Of a stretch of 64,000 bases of DNA, positions 46,206 to 55,281 are shown piece by piece. The stretch is from positions 493,519 to 557,518 of the forward strand of contig NZ_MUHA01000007.1 of NCBI RefSeq assembly GCF_002217355.1. The letters are read 5' to 3'. Under the pieces are notes generated by a model, which had not been told where the DNA came from, ran no database searches, and saw only the letters and a program-made list of their open reading frames with translations. Every line of letters begins with the position of its first letter. Within the stretch, counting starts at the first letter, position 1. The translations under genes and the position numbers were made by a program. Origin of the DNA: Flavobacterium oncorhynchi (lineage in GTDB: Bacteria > Bacteroidota > Bacteroidia > Flavobacteriales > Flavobacteriaceae).

Positions 46206-46985
46206 TTGAATTTGAAACCCATTATTACCGATACACACACACATTTATATTCTGAAGAATTTGATCAGGATCGTGACGCCATGATTCAAAGAGCTATCGA
46301 TGCCGGAATTACACGCTTTTTTATTCCTGCAATCGATGCCGCAGCGACGCTGTCTATGTATGATTTAGAGCAAAATTATCCAGATAATATTTTCCTGATG
46401 ATGGGTTTGCATCCAACGTATGTAAAAGATAATTATTTAGAAGAACTTGCACACGTAGAAGCTGAATTGTCTAAACGAAAATTTTATGCCGTAGGTGAAA
46501 TTGGAATCGATTTGTATTGGGATAAAACGCACTTAAAAGAGCAGCAAATTGCTTTTAAAAGACAAATTCAACTGGCAAAACAATACAAATTACCAATAGT
46601 AATTCATTGCCGCGAAGCCTTTGATGAAATTTTTGAAGTTTTGGAGGAAGAAAAAGTAGCTGATTTATTCGGTATTTTTCATTGTTTTTCTGGAACTTTA
46701 GAGCAGGCGCATCAGGCAATATCTTATAATATGAAGTTAGGAATTGGAGGAGTTGTTACTTTTAAGAACGGAAAAATTGATCAGTTTTTAAATCAAATCG
46801 ATTTAAAACATATTGTTTTAGAAACAGATTCGCCTTATTTAGCGCCAATTCCATACAGAGGAAAAAGAAATGAGAGCAGTTATTTAGTAAATGTAATTGC
46901 TAAACTCGCCGATATATACAACGTTTCTGAAGAAGAAATTGCCAACATTACAACACAAAATTCAAAAGCCGTTTTTGGTATTTAA
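46206..46985 (+). CDS. TatD-family metal-dependent hydrolase
   Basis: A 259-residue TIM-barrel nuclease of the TatD family. Metal ligands are in the expected motifs: DTHTH near the N-terminus, GEIGID (about 98-103), HCREA and HCFSG, and ETDSPYL near the end. The start is TTG at 46206; the second in-frame candidate is absent, and the TTG gives the standard N-terminus. Probably cytoplasmic, acting in DNA or RNA quality control. Confidence 0.93.
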   Translation: MNLKPIITDTHTHLYSEEFDQDRDAMIQRAIDAGITRFFIPAIDAAATLSMYDLEQNYPDNIFLMMGLHPTYVKDNYLEELAHVEAELSKRKFYAVGEIGIDLYWDKTHLKEQQIAFKRQIQLAKQYKLPIVIHCREAFDEIFEVLEEEKVADLFGIFHCFSGTLEQAHQAISYNMKLGIGGVVTFKNGKIDQFLNQIDLKHIVLETDSPYLAPIPYRGKRNESSYLVNVIAKLADIYNVSEEEIANITTQNSKAVFGI

Positions 46986-47049
46986 CCCACACCTTACAAT
47001 ACTTTAATTTTTTTTTTGTTCATTTGCCCACTTAAACAGATAAATAATA

Positions 47050-48186
47050 ATGCAGAGATTTGATGCCATTCGACCGTTCTATGATTCCGAAATAAATGAA
47101 GCACTTCATGGTGTAGTCAATCATCCGATGATGAAAGCTATGATGAATTTTACTTTTCCGGATGTGGAAGATGAGGTTTGGAAGGAACAGCTTAAGAAAA
47201 CACATTCAATTCGTGATTTTCAATGCAATTTTATTTACAATACAATTCAAAAAGTTCTGGAAAGAAGTTCTGAAGGACTTACAACTTCAGGCTTTGAAAA
47301 GTTAGAAAAAAACACCTCTTATTTGTTTGTTTCCAATCATAGAGATATTCTTTTAGATACAACTTTGCTTAATGTTTGTTTATTCGAGCATGGTTTGGTT
47401 ATGACGGCATCTGCAATTGGAGATAATTTAGTTAAAAAAGCATTTTTGTCAACCTTGGCAAAATTAAATAGAAACTTTTTGGTTTTAAGGGGTTTAACGC
47501 CTCGTGAGATGCTTCAAAGTTCTAAATTATTATCAGAATATATTGGGCACTTACTGCTTCGTGAAAACCGCTCAGTTTGGATTGCACAAAGAGAAGGACG
47601 TACCAAAGATGGAAACGATGAGACAAATCCAGGAGTTTTAAAAATGATTGGAATGGGTTCTGACGAAGCCAATTTGATGGATTATTTTAAGAAATTAAAA
47701 ATTGTTCCCGTTTCTATTTCATACGAATATGATCCAACTGATGTTTTGAAAATGCCGCAATTAATGGCAGAAGCAAACAATGAAGTTTATATTAAAGAAA
47801 AAAATGAAGATTTCATGACCATTTTAAGTGGTATTATGGGAACTAAAAAAAGAATACATATTTCTGTAGGTGATGTTTTGAATACTGAAATTGATCAGAT
47901 CGTTGCAGAAAATGACAATGGAAACAAGCAAATTCAGGCTTTAGCTCAAGTTATAGACGATTCAGTATTGAAAAACTATAAATTGTGGCCGACTAATTTT
48001 ATTGCCTACGATATCTTGAATAAAACCAATACATTTTCTCATTTGTACAAAGACAGCGAAAAATCATTGTTTGAGCGTCGTTTAGAAATGCGTATCGGAA
48101 GCGATAATCCTGTTACAAGACAAGGTTTTCTTGCGATGTATGCCAATCCGGTTGTCAATAAATTAAAATATGGAGATGTCATCTAA
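47050..48186 (+). CDS. Glycerol-3-phosphate/lysophosphatidate-type acyltransferase
   Basis: A 378-residue acyltransferase of the PlsC/PlsB superfamily. The catalytic HX4D motif is visible in SNHRDILLDT, followed by the later blocks REGRTKDGNDETNPGVLKM (substrate-binding) and a Val/Pro-rich strand (KIVPVSISYEYDP). Probably acts in phospholipid or ornithine-lipid synthesis at the membrane. Its last 17 bases overlap the asparaginase start. Confidence 0.85.
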   Translation: MQRFDAIRPFYDSEINEALHGVVNHPMMKAMMNFTFPDVEDEVWKEQLKKTHSIRDFQCNFIYNTIQKVLERSSEGLTTSGFEKLEKNTSYLFVSNHRDILLDTTLLNVCLFEHGLVMTASAIGDNLVKKAFLSTLAKLNRNFLVLRGLTPREMLQSSKLLSEYIGHLLLRENRSVWIAQREGRTKDGNDETNPGVLKMIGMGSDEANLMDYFKKLKIVPVSISYEYDPTDVLKMPQLMAEANNEVYIKEKNEDFMTILSGIMGTKKRIHISVGDVLNTEIDQIVAENDNGNKQIQALAQVIDDSVLKNYKLWPTNFIAYDILNKTNTFSHLYKDSEKSLFERRLEMRIGSDNPVTRQGFLAMYANPVVNKLKYGDVI

Positions 48187-49204
48187 GGCTAAAATACTTC
48201 TAATTTATACTGGTGGAACCATCGGTATGAGCAAAGATTTTGAAACAGGAGCGTTGAAAGCATTTAACTTTGGAAAGTTATTGCAAAAGATTCCTGAAAT
48301 CAAACAATTAGATTGTGAAATCGAAACGGTTTCTTTTGAAAACCCTATAGATTCCTCTAATATGAATCCTGCAGAGTGGACAAAAATTGCAGAAATCATA
48401 GAAGAAAATTATGCTTCTTATGACGGATTTGTGGTTCTTCACGGTTCAGATACTATGTCATATTCAGCTTCGGCATTGAGTTTTATGCTCGAGAATTTGG
48501 CAAAACCAGTAGTGTTTACAGGTTCTCAATTGCCAATTGGAGATTTACGAACTGATGCAAAAGAAAACTTAATTACAGCAATTCAAATTGCTTCACTTCT
48601 AGAAAAGGGTAAACCTGTAATTACAGAAGTATGTCTATATTTTGAATATAAATTATACAGAGGAAATCGTACTTCAAAAGTAAATGCTGAGCATTTTAGA
48701 GCTTTTACAGCACCAAATTACCCTGAATTGGTCGAATCGGGAGTGCATTTAAAATTAAACTCACATTTATTTCTTCCTGTAAATAAAAATGCAGATTTGA
48801 TTGTTCACAAGAACTTAGACAATCATGTAGCGATCATAAAAATGTTCCCAGGAATGAGCGAAACCGTTTTGGCCTCGATCTTGGCAACTCCAGGTTTGCG
48901 CGGAATTGTGCTGGAAACTTACGGCTCAGGAAATGCTCCAACCGAAGATTGGTTTTTGAATTTAATTGAAAAAGCGATTACATCTGGAATGCACATTGTA
49001 AATGTAACACAATGTTCTGGCGGAAGCGTAAATATGGGGCAATACGAAACGAGTACGGCCTTAAAGTCGCTTGGAGTTATTTCAGGAAAAGATATTACTA
49101 CAGAAGCTGCAATTACAAAACTAATGTATTTGTTAGGTCATAACATTCCTCAAAACGAATTTAAAAGTATTTTCGAAACGGCATTGCGAGGGGAAATATC
49201 TTAG
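48170..49204 (+). CDS. Type I L-asparaginase
   Basis: A 344-residue cytoplasmic asparaginase that hydrolyses asparagine to aspartate and ammonia. Active-site positions: T14 in YTGGTIGM, S93-D94 in HGSDTM (the usual residue at the first of these is threonine), and K170 in RGNRTSK. There is no signal peptide, which fits type I. The start is ATG at 48170 inside the preceding gene, with a second ATG two codons later (48176). Confidence 0.92.
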   Translation: MEMSSKAKILLIYTGGTIGMSKDFETGALKAFNFGKLLQKIPEIKQLDCEIETVSFENPIDSSNMNPAEWTKIAEIIEENYASYDGFVVLHGSDTMSYSASALSFMLENLAKPVVFTGSQLPIGDLRTDAKENLITAIQIASLLEKGKPVITEVCLYFEYKLYRGNRTSKVNAEHFRAFTAPNYPELVESGVHLKLNSHLFLPVNKNADLIVHKNLDNHVAIIKMFPGMSETVLASILATPGLRGIVLETYGSGNAPTEDWFLNLIEKAITSGMHIVNVTQCSGGSVNMGQYETSTALKSLGVISGKDITTEAAITKLMYLLGHNIPQNEFKSIFETALRGEIS

Positions 49205-49222
49205 CATAAAATTTCAATATTT

Positions 49223-49268
49223 AAAATCCCAAATTCCAAAAGATAAAAATTGGAATTTGGGATTTTTT
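49223..49268 (+). terminator. Terminator after the asparaginase gene
   Basis: Long stem AATCCCAAATTCCAA (49225-49239) paired with TTGGAATTTGGGATT (49250-49264), followed by a T-run. Confidence 0.88.
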
Positions 49269-49290
49269 CATTGTTTTTTCTTAGTTAGTT

Positions 49291-49390
49291 TGTCATTTCG
49301 AGGAACGAGAAATCACACTCGTGAATCGACAAAGATCGGTTCTTTCGCATGAGGAAGTCCTAGTGTGATTTCTCGTTCCTCGAAATGACA
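49291..49390. repeat. Long perfect inverted repeat element
   Basis: Perfect 29-base arms, 49291-49319 (begins TGTCATTTCGAGGAACGAG) and 49362-49390 (ends CTCGTTCCTCGAAATGACA), around a 42-base centre. It lies between convergent genes and contains no frame. This is the largest palindromic element in the window and looks like a MITE-like or REP-type dispersed element. Confidence 0.88.
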
Positions 49391-49410
49391 AAAGTGTCTA
49401 TAATTGGAAT

Positions 49411-50652
49411 TTAAAACTTGGAATTTTTATAAGTTACCGGACAAGTCTCTAACTCTTCAGAAGATTTATGTTTTTTGTAATATACATAAACAATTACAGA
49501 AAGAATACTGATTATACCTTGAATGGCAACTGTATTTCGAGTTCCGATAATGTGCGAAACATAACCAATTATCAAACTTCCCACAGGAATCATTCCCTGA
49601 TAAGCCATTAAATAATAACTGATACTTCTCGAACGCATATTGACTGCACTTTGTGTTTGAATGTAAATATTTATAGATGAGGTTTGCGCCATCATTCCTA
49701 CGCCGCTCAAAGCCATACAAATTAAGGCGATTGTTAAACTATTTGAGTAAGCAAGTATAATAATGCTGAAGCCTAATAATAAGCTCGCAGCAATCATTAT
49801 TTTACTCATATTGTCTGATTTTTTCAAATTAGCGAGATAAATTGCGGATATAATGGAGCCAATTCCGGCAGCACTTTCAAACCAGCTGAAAGTTTGTGCG
49901 TTACCGCTAAAAATATCTTTAGCAAAAACAGGCATCAAAGTATTAAAAGAAATTACAAACAAACTGCTGCAGGTTAACATTAAAAGCATTTTTGCCATTT
50001 CAGCTTCTTTTTTGATATAATCAAAACCTTCAATAAAATCTTCGAGCATTTTAAATTTATCAACAGCTTTAATATGCGGCGTGATTTTCATCATCAATAA
50101 AGATATTAAAACAGGAATATAGCTTAGAAAGTTTCCAATAAAACAAATGTCTTCACCATAATTGTGCAGTATAATTCCCGCTAAAGCAGGTCCCGCAATT
50201 CGGGCAAAATTATTTAAAGTTGAGTTTAAGGCAACTGCATTGGGCAGATCTTCTTTATTGTCGACAATATCAATCATCATAGTTTGTCTGCAAGTCATAT
50301 CAAAAGCATTGATAATTCCTTGAAAAAGACTTAAAGCCAGAATAAAATTGATGTTGTAAATTTTTAAGTAAATCAATAAAGCCAAAGCTCCAGCTTGAAG
50401 CATTGCCAATGACTGTAATAAAATCATGGCTTTATGTCTGTCGTATCTGCCAATAATACTTCCTGCCAAGGGCGCTAAAAACAAGGATGGAATCATGCTT
50501 AAAAAAGTAGCTAAACCCAACAAAAATACAGATCCAGTAATACTGTAAACCATCCAGCTTACTGCTGTTTTTTGCAGCCAAGTCCCAATAACAGAAACGG
50601 ACTGTCCGTAAAAGAATAACTTGAAGTTTTTAGATTTTAACGCTTTAAACAT
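49411..50652 (-). CDS. MFS exporter (MFS_3 / EntS-like)
   Basis: A 413-residue major facilitator with 12 helices, beginning with the typical FKALKSKNFKLFFYGQSVSV block and the NGIR-like loop (GRYDRHKAMIL). Members of this branch export siderophores, drugs or other small molecules. It is divergent from a LysR-type regulator 91 bp away, so expression is probably controlled by that protein. Substrate unknown. Confidence 0.87.
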   Translation of the reverse strand: MFKALKSKNFKLFFYGQSVSVIGTWLQKTAVSWMVYSITGSVFLLGLATFLSMIPSLFLAPLAGSIIGRYDRHKAMILLQSLAMLQAGALALLIYLKIYNINFILALSLFQGIINAFDMTCRQTMMIDIVDNKEDLPNAVALNSTLNNFARIAGPALAGIILHNYGEDICFIGNFLSYIPVLISLLMMKITPHIKAVDKFKMLEDFIEGFDYIKKEAEMAKMLLMLTCSSLFVISFNTLMPVFAKDIFSGNAQTFSWFESAAGIGSIISAIYLANLKKSDNMSKIMIAASLLLGFSIIILAYSNSLTIALICMALSGVGMMAQTSSINIYIQTQSAVNMRSRSISYYLMAYQGMIPVGSLIIGYVSHIIGTRNTVAIQGIISILSVIVYVYYKKHKSSEELETCPVTYKNSKF

Positions 50653-50713
50653 AACCTGAAATATTTTTTTACAAAGTTCGGGATTATGATTTCATTAGAA
50701 AAATTAATAATTT

Positions 50714-50728
50714 TACTCATTATGAGTA
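50714..50728. promoter_or_regulatory. Probable LysR-type operator
   Basis: Perfect palindrome TACTCAT-T-ATGAGTA in the intergenic region between the divergent MFS and LysR genes, 16 bp before the LysR ATG. The position fits autoregulation plus control of the exporter. Confidence 0.6.
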
Positions 50729-50743
50729 GTAAAACTTATCGAT

Positions 50744-51613
50744 ATGGAAATTTATCAACTTGAATATTTTATTAAAACTGCTGAGGTATTGCATTTTACA
50801 AAAGCCGCCGAGTTGTGTTTTGTAACGCAATCCGGACTTTCGCAGCAAATAAAAAAACTGGAAGAAGAACTGGGAATGCCTTTGTTTAAAAGGATTGGAA
50901 AAAAGGTTCAGCTTACCGAAGCAGGTTCTGTTTTTTTAATTCATGCTAGAAAAGTGGTCGAAAATGTAGAAAACGGAAAGCAGGCAATTGAAGATTTAAA
51001 CGAAATGATTGGCGGTGAACTCCGATTAGGGGTAACGTACATTTTTGGACTTTTGATTTTACCTGTCATAAATGCTTTCGCAAAAACGTATCAAAATTTA
51101 AAAATCGTAGTCGAATATGGTACAACAGAAGCTTTAGAGCAAAAGTTGATAACCAACGAATTAGATTTGGTTTTGGTTATTTCATCACATGAAATTGAAC
51201 TTCCAATCCAGAAAGTGCCTTTGTTTACTTCAAATATGGTTATGGCGGTTTCTAAATCACATTCTTTAGCTTCTTTAGATAAAATAGCTTTTAAGAAAAT
51301 TGAAGATGTCCCGCTTATTTTACCCGGAAAAGGATCTAATTCAAGAGAATATGTCGAAGTGTTGTTTAAAAAATACAATATGAAGCCAAAAATCTCGATA
51401 GAATTAAATTCAATTCATGCTTTATTGCAAATGGTAGAGAACAGCGATTGGGCAACAATTGTAGCCGAAAAAGCGCTAAAAGGCTGGGATAATCTTAAAG
51501 CCATTCAGATTACAGGTGTTGTCACTAAGCGAGAATCGTATATGTTAACGATTGGAGGTTACCAGAAAAAGGCAGTAAAATTATTCATGGAAGAATTTAG
51601 AAAAAGCATTTAA
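50744..51613 (+). CDS. LysR-family transcriptional regulator
   Basis: A 289-residue regulator with the N-terminal winged helix-turn-helix (MEIYQLEYFIKTAEVLHFTK, then QSGLSQQIKKLEEELGMPLF) and a two-lobe effector-binding domain. Divergent from an MFS exporter gene, with a palindrome between them, so it is the likely local regulator. The effector is unknown. Confidence 0.92.
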   Translation: MEIYQLEYFIKTAEVLHFTKAAELCFVTQSGLSQQIKKLEEELGMPLFKRIGKKVQLTEAGSVFLIHARKVVENVENGKQAIEDLNEMIGGELRLGVTYIFGLLILPVINAFAKTYQNLKIVVEYGTTEALEQKLITNELDLVLVISSHEIELPIQKVPLFTSNMVMAVSKSHSLASLDKIAFKKIEDVPLILPGKGSNSREYVEVLFKKYNMKPKISIELNSIHALLQMVENSDWATIVAEKALKGWDNLKAIQITGVVTKRESYMLTIGGYQKKAVKLFMEEFRKSI

Positions 51614-51673
51614 ACTAATCTTGAGATTTACTTTTGAAACTCGATTTTTTTTGTGTTCTTTGCAGACCAAAAT

Positions 51674-51760
51674 AGAGAGGTGTCCGAGTGGTTTAAGGAG
51701 CTAGCCTGGAAAGCTAGTATATGGGTAACTGTATCGAGGGTTCGAATCCCTTCCTCTCTG
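51674..51760 (+). tRNA. tRNA-Ser (anticodon GGA)
   Basis: An 87-nt class II tRNA. Acceptor stem AGAGAGG (51674-51680) pairs with CCTCTCT (51753-51759), the discriminator is G as expected for serine, the anticodon stem CTAGC/GCTAG encloses loop CTGGAAA with anticodon GGA at 51708-51710, a long variable arm follows, and the T-loop TTCGAATC is present. The 3' CCA is not encoded. Confidence 0.96.
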
Positions 51761-51770
51761 CTTAATTAAG

Positions 51771-51809
51771 AAAACCCTTGTGAAAGAATTTCACAAGGGT
51801 TTATTTTTT
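51771..51809 (+). terminator. Terminator after tRNA-Ser
   Basis: Stem AAACCCTTGTGAAA (51772-51785) and TTTCACAAGGGTTT (51789-51802) with a GAA loop and T-run. It lies between convergent transcripts (tRNA and the GNAT gene). Confidence 0.9.
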
Positions 51810-51818
51810 GATTAGAAC

Positions 51819-52325
51819 TTACAGCTTAATCTCAAACAAGCTAAAAGAACCTTCTTTATAATGTTCGGGTAATTCGCTTGTCCATTCGATAGCGCTGATT
51901 CCTTTGTAGGTAAAACCACAGCTGGTATAATATTTATTTATTCTCTCGTTGCCGCTGTGTGTATCAAGTCTAATATATTCTTTGCCGTTTTCTTTGGCAT
52001 ATTCCTTAGTCCAGTCAATGATTTTTTTAACGTATGATTGTCCTCTAAATCTTGGGTTTGTAGCAATACGATGCAAATAAACTGCGGGATCTGCACTGGC
52101 TTCTTTCCAGATAATTAAATCGTTAAAAGTTAGTACAAATGTACAAGCAACTTCGTCTCCTTCTTTGATTATAAAATGACGATTTTCGGCAATTTCTTTT
52201 TCTATTAATGATCTTTCAAAACCTCTCCAGCTTTTATTATTTACTGTTTTTTGGTAAGATGTAGCTTCGTTGTAAATATCGAAAACAGCATCGATATCTT
52301 CATTTGTAGTTTTAAAAAATTCCAT
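51819..52325 (-). CDS. GNAT-family N-acetyltransferase
   Basis: A 168-residue acetyltransferase. The acetyl-CoA-binding segment is RIATNPRFRGQSYVKKIIDW (R/Q-x-x-G-x type), followed by the strand IRLDTHSGNERINKYYTSCG typical of the C-terminal half. Substrate unknown. A TACCTTTG box at 52359-52366 may be its promoter. A single-gene unit. Confidence 0.87.
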   Translation of the reverse strand: MEFFKTTNEDIDAVFDIYNEATSYQKTVNNKSWRGFERSLIEKEIAENRHFIIKEGDEVACTFVLTFNDLIIWKEASADPAVYLHRIATNPRFRGQSYVKKIIDWTKEYAKENGKEYIRLDTHSGNERINKYYTSCGFTYKGISAIEWTSELPEHYKEGSFSLFEIKL

Positions 52326-52398
52326 TATTAGGTTTTGTTCTATAAATTAATGAATCTTCAAAGGTAAATTTTTCAATTGCTCTGAATAGGCGAAAACC

Positions 52399-53364
52399 TT
52401 AATTTATGTTTTTTTTATCAGAGTTCAGCCAGACTACATTTTGCTCTGAGTTATGATCCTGACCAATAATATCTTTGTACAATTCTGGTCTTCTAGCTTT
52501 TATGTAACGATTTCCTCCTGCCTGAATACATTTTTCTGGGGTAAGTACCGCAGTTGCAAAAGAATCATCAAAAGTGCGGCATTCTGCCAGAATATCTCCA
52601 AAAGGGTCAATAATCATAGAACAACCATTTTTTAGTTGATCATCATCCATGCCAATTGGGTTTGAAAATACAGCATAAATCGCATTATCATAAGCTCTTG
52701 CGGGGAGCCATTTCATTAACCAGTCTCGACCTTTCATTCCGTCAAATTCTAAACGTAAAGAAGTTGGGTCAGCTTCGCGGTTTTCCCAAAGCTGAGGTGC
52801 TACAAAACCAGCGCCAGGTCGGGTAGAAGGAGTACACATGGTTACGTGAGGCATAAAGATAATATCGGCGCCCAAAAGTTTTGTTGCGCGTACATTTTCT
52901 ATAATATTATTGTCGTAACAAATTAAAATGCCGCATTTCCAGCCTTCAATTTCAAAAATACAATAACGATCTCCTGCTGTTAAATACGGATTTATAAATG
53001 GATGCAGTTTTCGATATTTGGCCACTAATCCATTTTTATCTACACAGACGTAAGCTTTGAATAAATTGTCGTTTTCGTCTTTTTCAAAAAGTCCGGCCAA
53101 AATTACAATGTTGTTGTTTGCAGCAATTTCAATCAATTTTAAAATGCTTTCTCCACTCGGAATCGCTTCTGCCAAGTCTAACATCTGTTCTTTTGATAAA
53201 TTCCTTGCAAATGTATATCCGGTTATAGAACATTCGTGAAACGAAATTACATCACAGTCTTCGGCAGATGCTTTTTGAGAAAGTTTTTCGATTACAGATA
53301 AATTATAGTTTTTGTCGCCGCTTTTGTTTTCGAATTGTGCTGTGGCTATTTTTAAATTTTTCAT
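52399..53364 (-). CDS. Carbon-nitrogen hydrolase (nitrilase superfamily)
   Basis: A 321-residue amidase/nitrilase-fold enzyme with the full catalytic triad E44 (FHECSITGY), K119 (YRKLHPF) and C149 (GILICYDN). It resembles N-carbamoyl-amide or omega-amidase type members; the substrate is not evident. It is followed upstream by an AraC-type regulator in the same direction (69 bp). A TATTTTTG box at 53387-53394 could be its own promoter. Confidence 0.88.
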   Translation of the reverse strand: MKNLKIATAQFENKSGDKNYNLSVIEKLSQKASAEDCDVISFHECSITGYTFARNLSKEQMLDLAEAIPSGESILKLIEIAANNNIVILAGLFEKDENDNLFKAYVCVDKNGLVAKYRKLHPFINPYLTAGDRYCIFEIEGWKCGILICYDNNIIENVRATKLLGADIIFMPHVTMCTPSTRPGAGFVAPQLWENREADPTSLRLEFDGMKGRDWLMKWLPARAYDNAIYAVFSNPIGMDDDQLKNGCSMIIDPFGDILAECRTFDDSFATAVLTPEKCIQAGGNRYIKARRPELYKDIIGQDHNSEQNVVWLNSDKKNIN

Positions 53365-53433
53365 ATTATGCGCTATTAATTTTAGTCAAAAATAGCGACA
53401 TTAATATTTTAGAAATTGTACAAAACCGACATT

Positions 53434-54258
53434 TTAAAATGACAAAGGCGGAAATCTTTTTATAAGATTGTTGGTTAATTTTCCGCTGTTGCAGATGTAT
53501 TCAGTTGGAGTTATTCCGGTATGTTTTTTAAACTCTTTTATTAAATGCGATTGATCTGAAAATCCAGCATCATAACAAATGGTTGTCAAGTTGGTTTTAT
53601 CCGTTTTGTCTTTTAATAATTTTAGAAAATGATGTAACCTTAGCACATTGCCAAATTTTTTCGGATTCAATCCGATACATTCTTTGAACTTTCTTTCAAG
53701 ATGTCTTTCTGTGTAACCGGTATGTTTGACCAATTGTTTTATTGTAAAATGCCCTTTATTGGTGGTAATAAAGTTTATAGAATGATCTATTAATAATTGA
53801 TTTGAAGCTGTTTTGGTGGCGATTAATGATTTAAAAAAAGAATTAAGCAGTTCAACTCGCATTTGATTGTTTTGTTGAAACAGGCTCTCCTGAAGCTCTG
53901 CAGCTTTTTTTCCAAAAACATCTTCGACAGGAATAATAGAATCGTGAAATTCATTGGCAGGAATTCCTAATAGTTGATGTATTCCGTTGGGCTGAAAAAC
54001 AATAATTATCAGCGTAATTTCATTTTCAGAATAAAGGTCTTTATAACCGTTAAGTTGTCCGTATAAAAAAGAAGACGGCAGATAATCTTTTACCTCATAT
54101 TTATTAATTCCCGAAATGAGTTTGCTTTTTAGAGAAAATACAAGTCCGGTATTTCCGTCTGAAAATAAGCGAAATTTTTGCACCGCAGTTTCGGCATTAT
54201 CTAAAAAAAGATAATGCTTGATATAGGGAGAGAGCTCTTTTTGTGGTGAAACTTGCAT
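53434..54258 (-). CDS. AraC-family transcriptional regulator
   Basis: A 274-residue regulator (283 from the longer frame opening at 54285): an N-terminal ligand-binding-like domain of the kind that begins SPQKELSPYIKHYLF, and a C-terminal AraC double helix-turn-helix (about 175-270: IKQLVKHTGYTERHLERKFK, then YDAGFSDQSHLIKEFKKHTG). It lies immediately upstream of the nitrilase-type gene and probably controls it (inference). Start choice between the two ATGs is open. Confidence 0.87.
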   Translation of the reverse strand: MQVSPQKELSPYIKHYLFLDNAETAVQKFRLFSDGNTGLVFSLKSKLISGINKYEVKDYLPSSFLYGQLNGYKDLYSENEITLIIIVFQPNGIHQLLGIPANEFHDSIIPVEDVFGKKAAELQESLFQQNNQMRVELLNSFFKSLIATKTASNQLLIDHSINFITTNKGHFTIKQLVKHTGYTERHLERKFKECIGLNPKKFGNVLRLHHFLKLLKDKTDKTNLTTICYDAGFSDQSHLIKEFKKHTGITPTEYICNSGKLTNNLIKRFPPLSF

Positions 54259-54322
54259 AATCTCGTTTTTAATCTGCTTTTTCAAGACAGTTTAATTTCT
54301 TCAAACGGCAGTTTTTATAGTA

Positions 54323-54381
54323 GAAAAAAAATCCAATAACTTATCTGTTGTTGAAACAGTTTTGGTTATTGGATTTTTTTT
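54323..54381. terminator. Bidirectional terminator between DUF3050 and AraC genes
   Basis: Outer stem AATCCAATAAC (54330-54340) with GTTATTGGATT (54365-54375), and an inner ACTGTTT/AACAGT pairing. A-run and T-run on either side; on the minus strand it follows the DUF3050 gene. Confidence 0.8.
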
Positions 54382-54411
54382 TAAAACAGTTACTTTAAAT
54401 AACTTATTTTT

Positions 54412-55194
54412 TTAGACCATTTCAGTCTTCATCAGAATTTCTTCCTCGATAGCGTTCCAAAGTCCAATTCGTTTTTCTAAAGCTAAGATTGAAACTTCTT
54501 CAACTTCTTTCCATTTTTGTGCATCATCTTCACATAAATCTGTGATCATCTGCATTGCCATTGGTCCGTGTTCGTCAGCATCAAGTTCAATATGGCGTTC
54601 GAAATAATAAACAAGTTTGCTTAAATCAGTATCAGGAAAGTTTTTTTGGAAGTTTTTGAGGATTTCGGTAAACATACTCGGAATCAAATCTTCTCTTCCA
54701 AAAGTAAAAGCAGCAGCAATTTGATGCGGTTTACCTTCTTCAATAACTCTAAAAGTAAAATCTAAGAAAGATTTTATTTCAGGATGAACAGAACTTTGTT
54801 TTATGGCAACAAAAATATTATGGAGTGAATTTACTTCATTCAAAAATTTAGTAATTTCAGTTGTATCTGCACCGCAGTCTTCCATTGCTTCAAGATACAT
54901 TTCATAGTGACTTTGTCTTCTGCCGTCTATGCTTAAGTCTGTTTCTTCTGCTAAAACAATTTCATTGATTAGATATCTTGTTTCAGGGTTTTTGGTAGCA
55001 AACCAAGGCGTTGTTGTGCAGGTAAGTTTGGCTTGTAAAGCTTTTAATAAAGACATAAAGTCCCATACAGCAAAAACATGATTTTCTAAGAAAGTATGCA
55101 GATCATCAATGCTGTGTATTTTGTTGTATAAAGAATGTTTTAAAAGCTGCTCTTTTTGAGGTTGAATGCTATTGTGTATAGTTTCAATATTCAT
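54412..55194 (-). CDS. DUF3050 family protein (heme-oxygenase-like fold)
   Basis: A 260-residue, all-helical cytoplasmic protein matching the DUF3050 family by its opening (HSLYNKIHSIDDLHTFLENH, VFAVWDFMSLLKALQ) and by the downstream acidic/His block (EETDLSIDGRRQSHYEMYLE and ERHIELDADEHGP), whose Glu and His residues could bind two metal ions as in heme-oxygenase-like di-iron oxidases. Function is not established. A TATCTTTG box at 55211-55218 is a likely promoter element. Downstream of the acyl-CoA dehydrogenase gene in the same direction. Confidence 0.82.
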   Translation of the reverse strand: MNIETIHNSIQPQKEQLLKHSLYNKIHSIDDLHTFLENHVFAVWDFMSLLKALQAKLTCTTTPWFATKNPETRYLINEIVLAEETDLSIDGRRQSHYEMYLEAMEDCGADTTEITKFLNEVNSLHNIFVAIKQSSVHPEIKSFLDFTFRVIEEGKPHQIAAAFTFGREDLIPSMFTEILKNFQKNFPDTDLSKLVYYFERHIELDADEHGPMAMQMITDLCEDDAQKWKEVEEVSILALEKRIGLWNAIEEEILMKTEMV

Positions 55195-55281
55195 GTACGA
55201 AAATTTTATACAAAGATAAAAAGCTTCCTGGTAAGAAGAAGCCTTTTAAATTGATTTTGTGTATAATTTAATAGTTGTTTA

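Noticed and set aside
49466..49720. Minus-strand frame with several Cys and Tyr inside the MFS exporter gene
   Set aside because: It is a shifted frame of the exporter on the same strand; cysteine content arises from the codons of the membrane protein.
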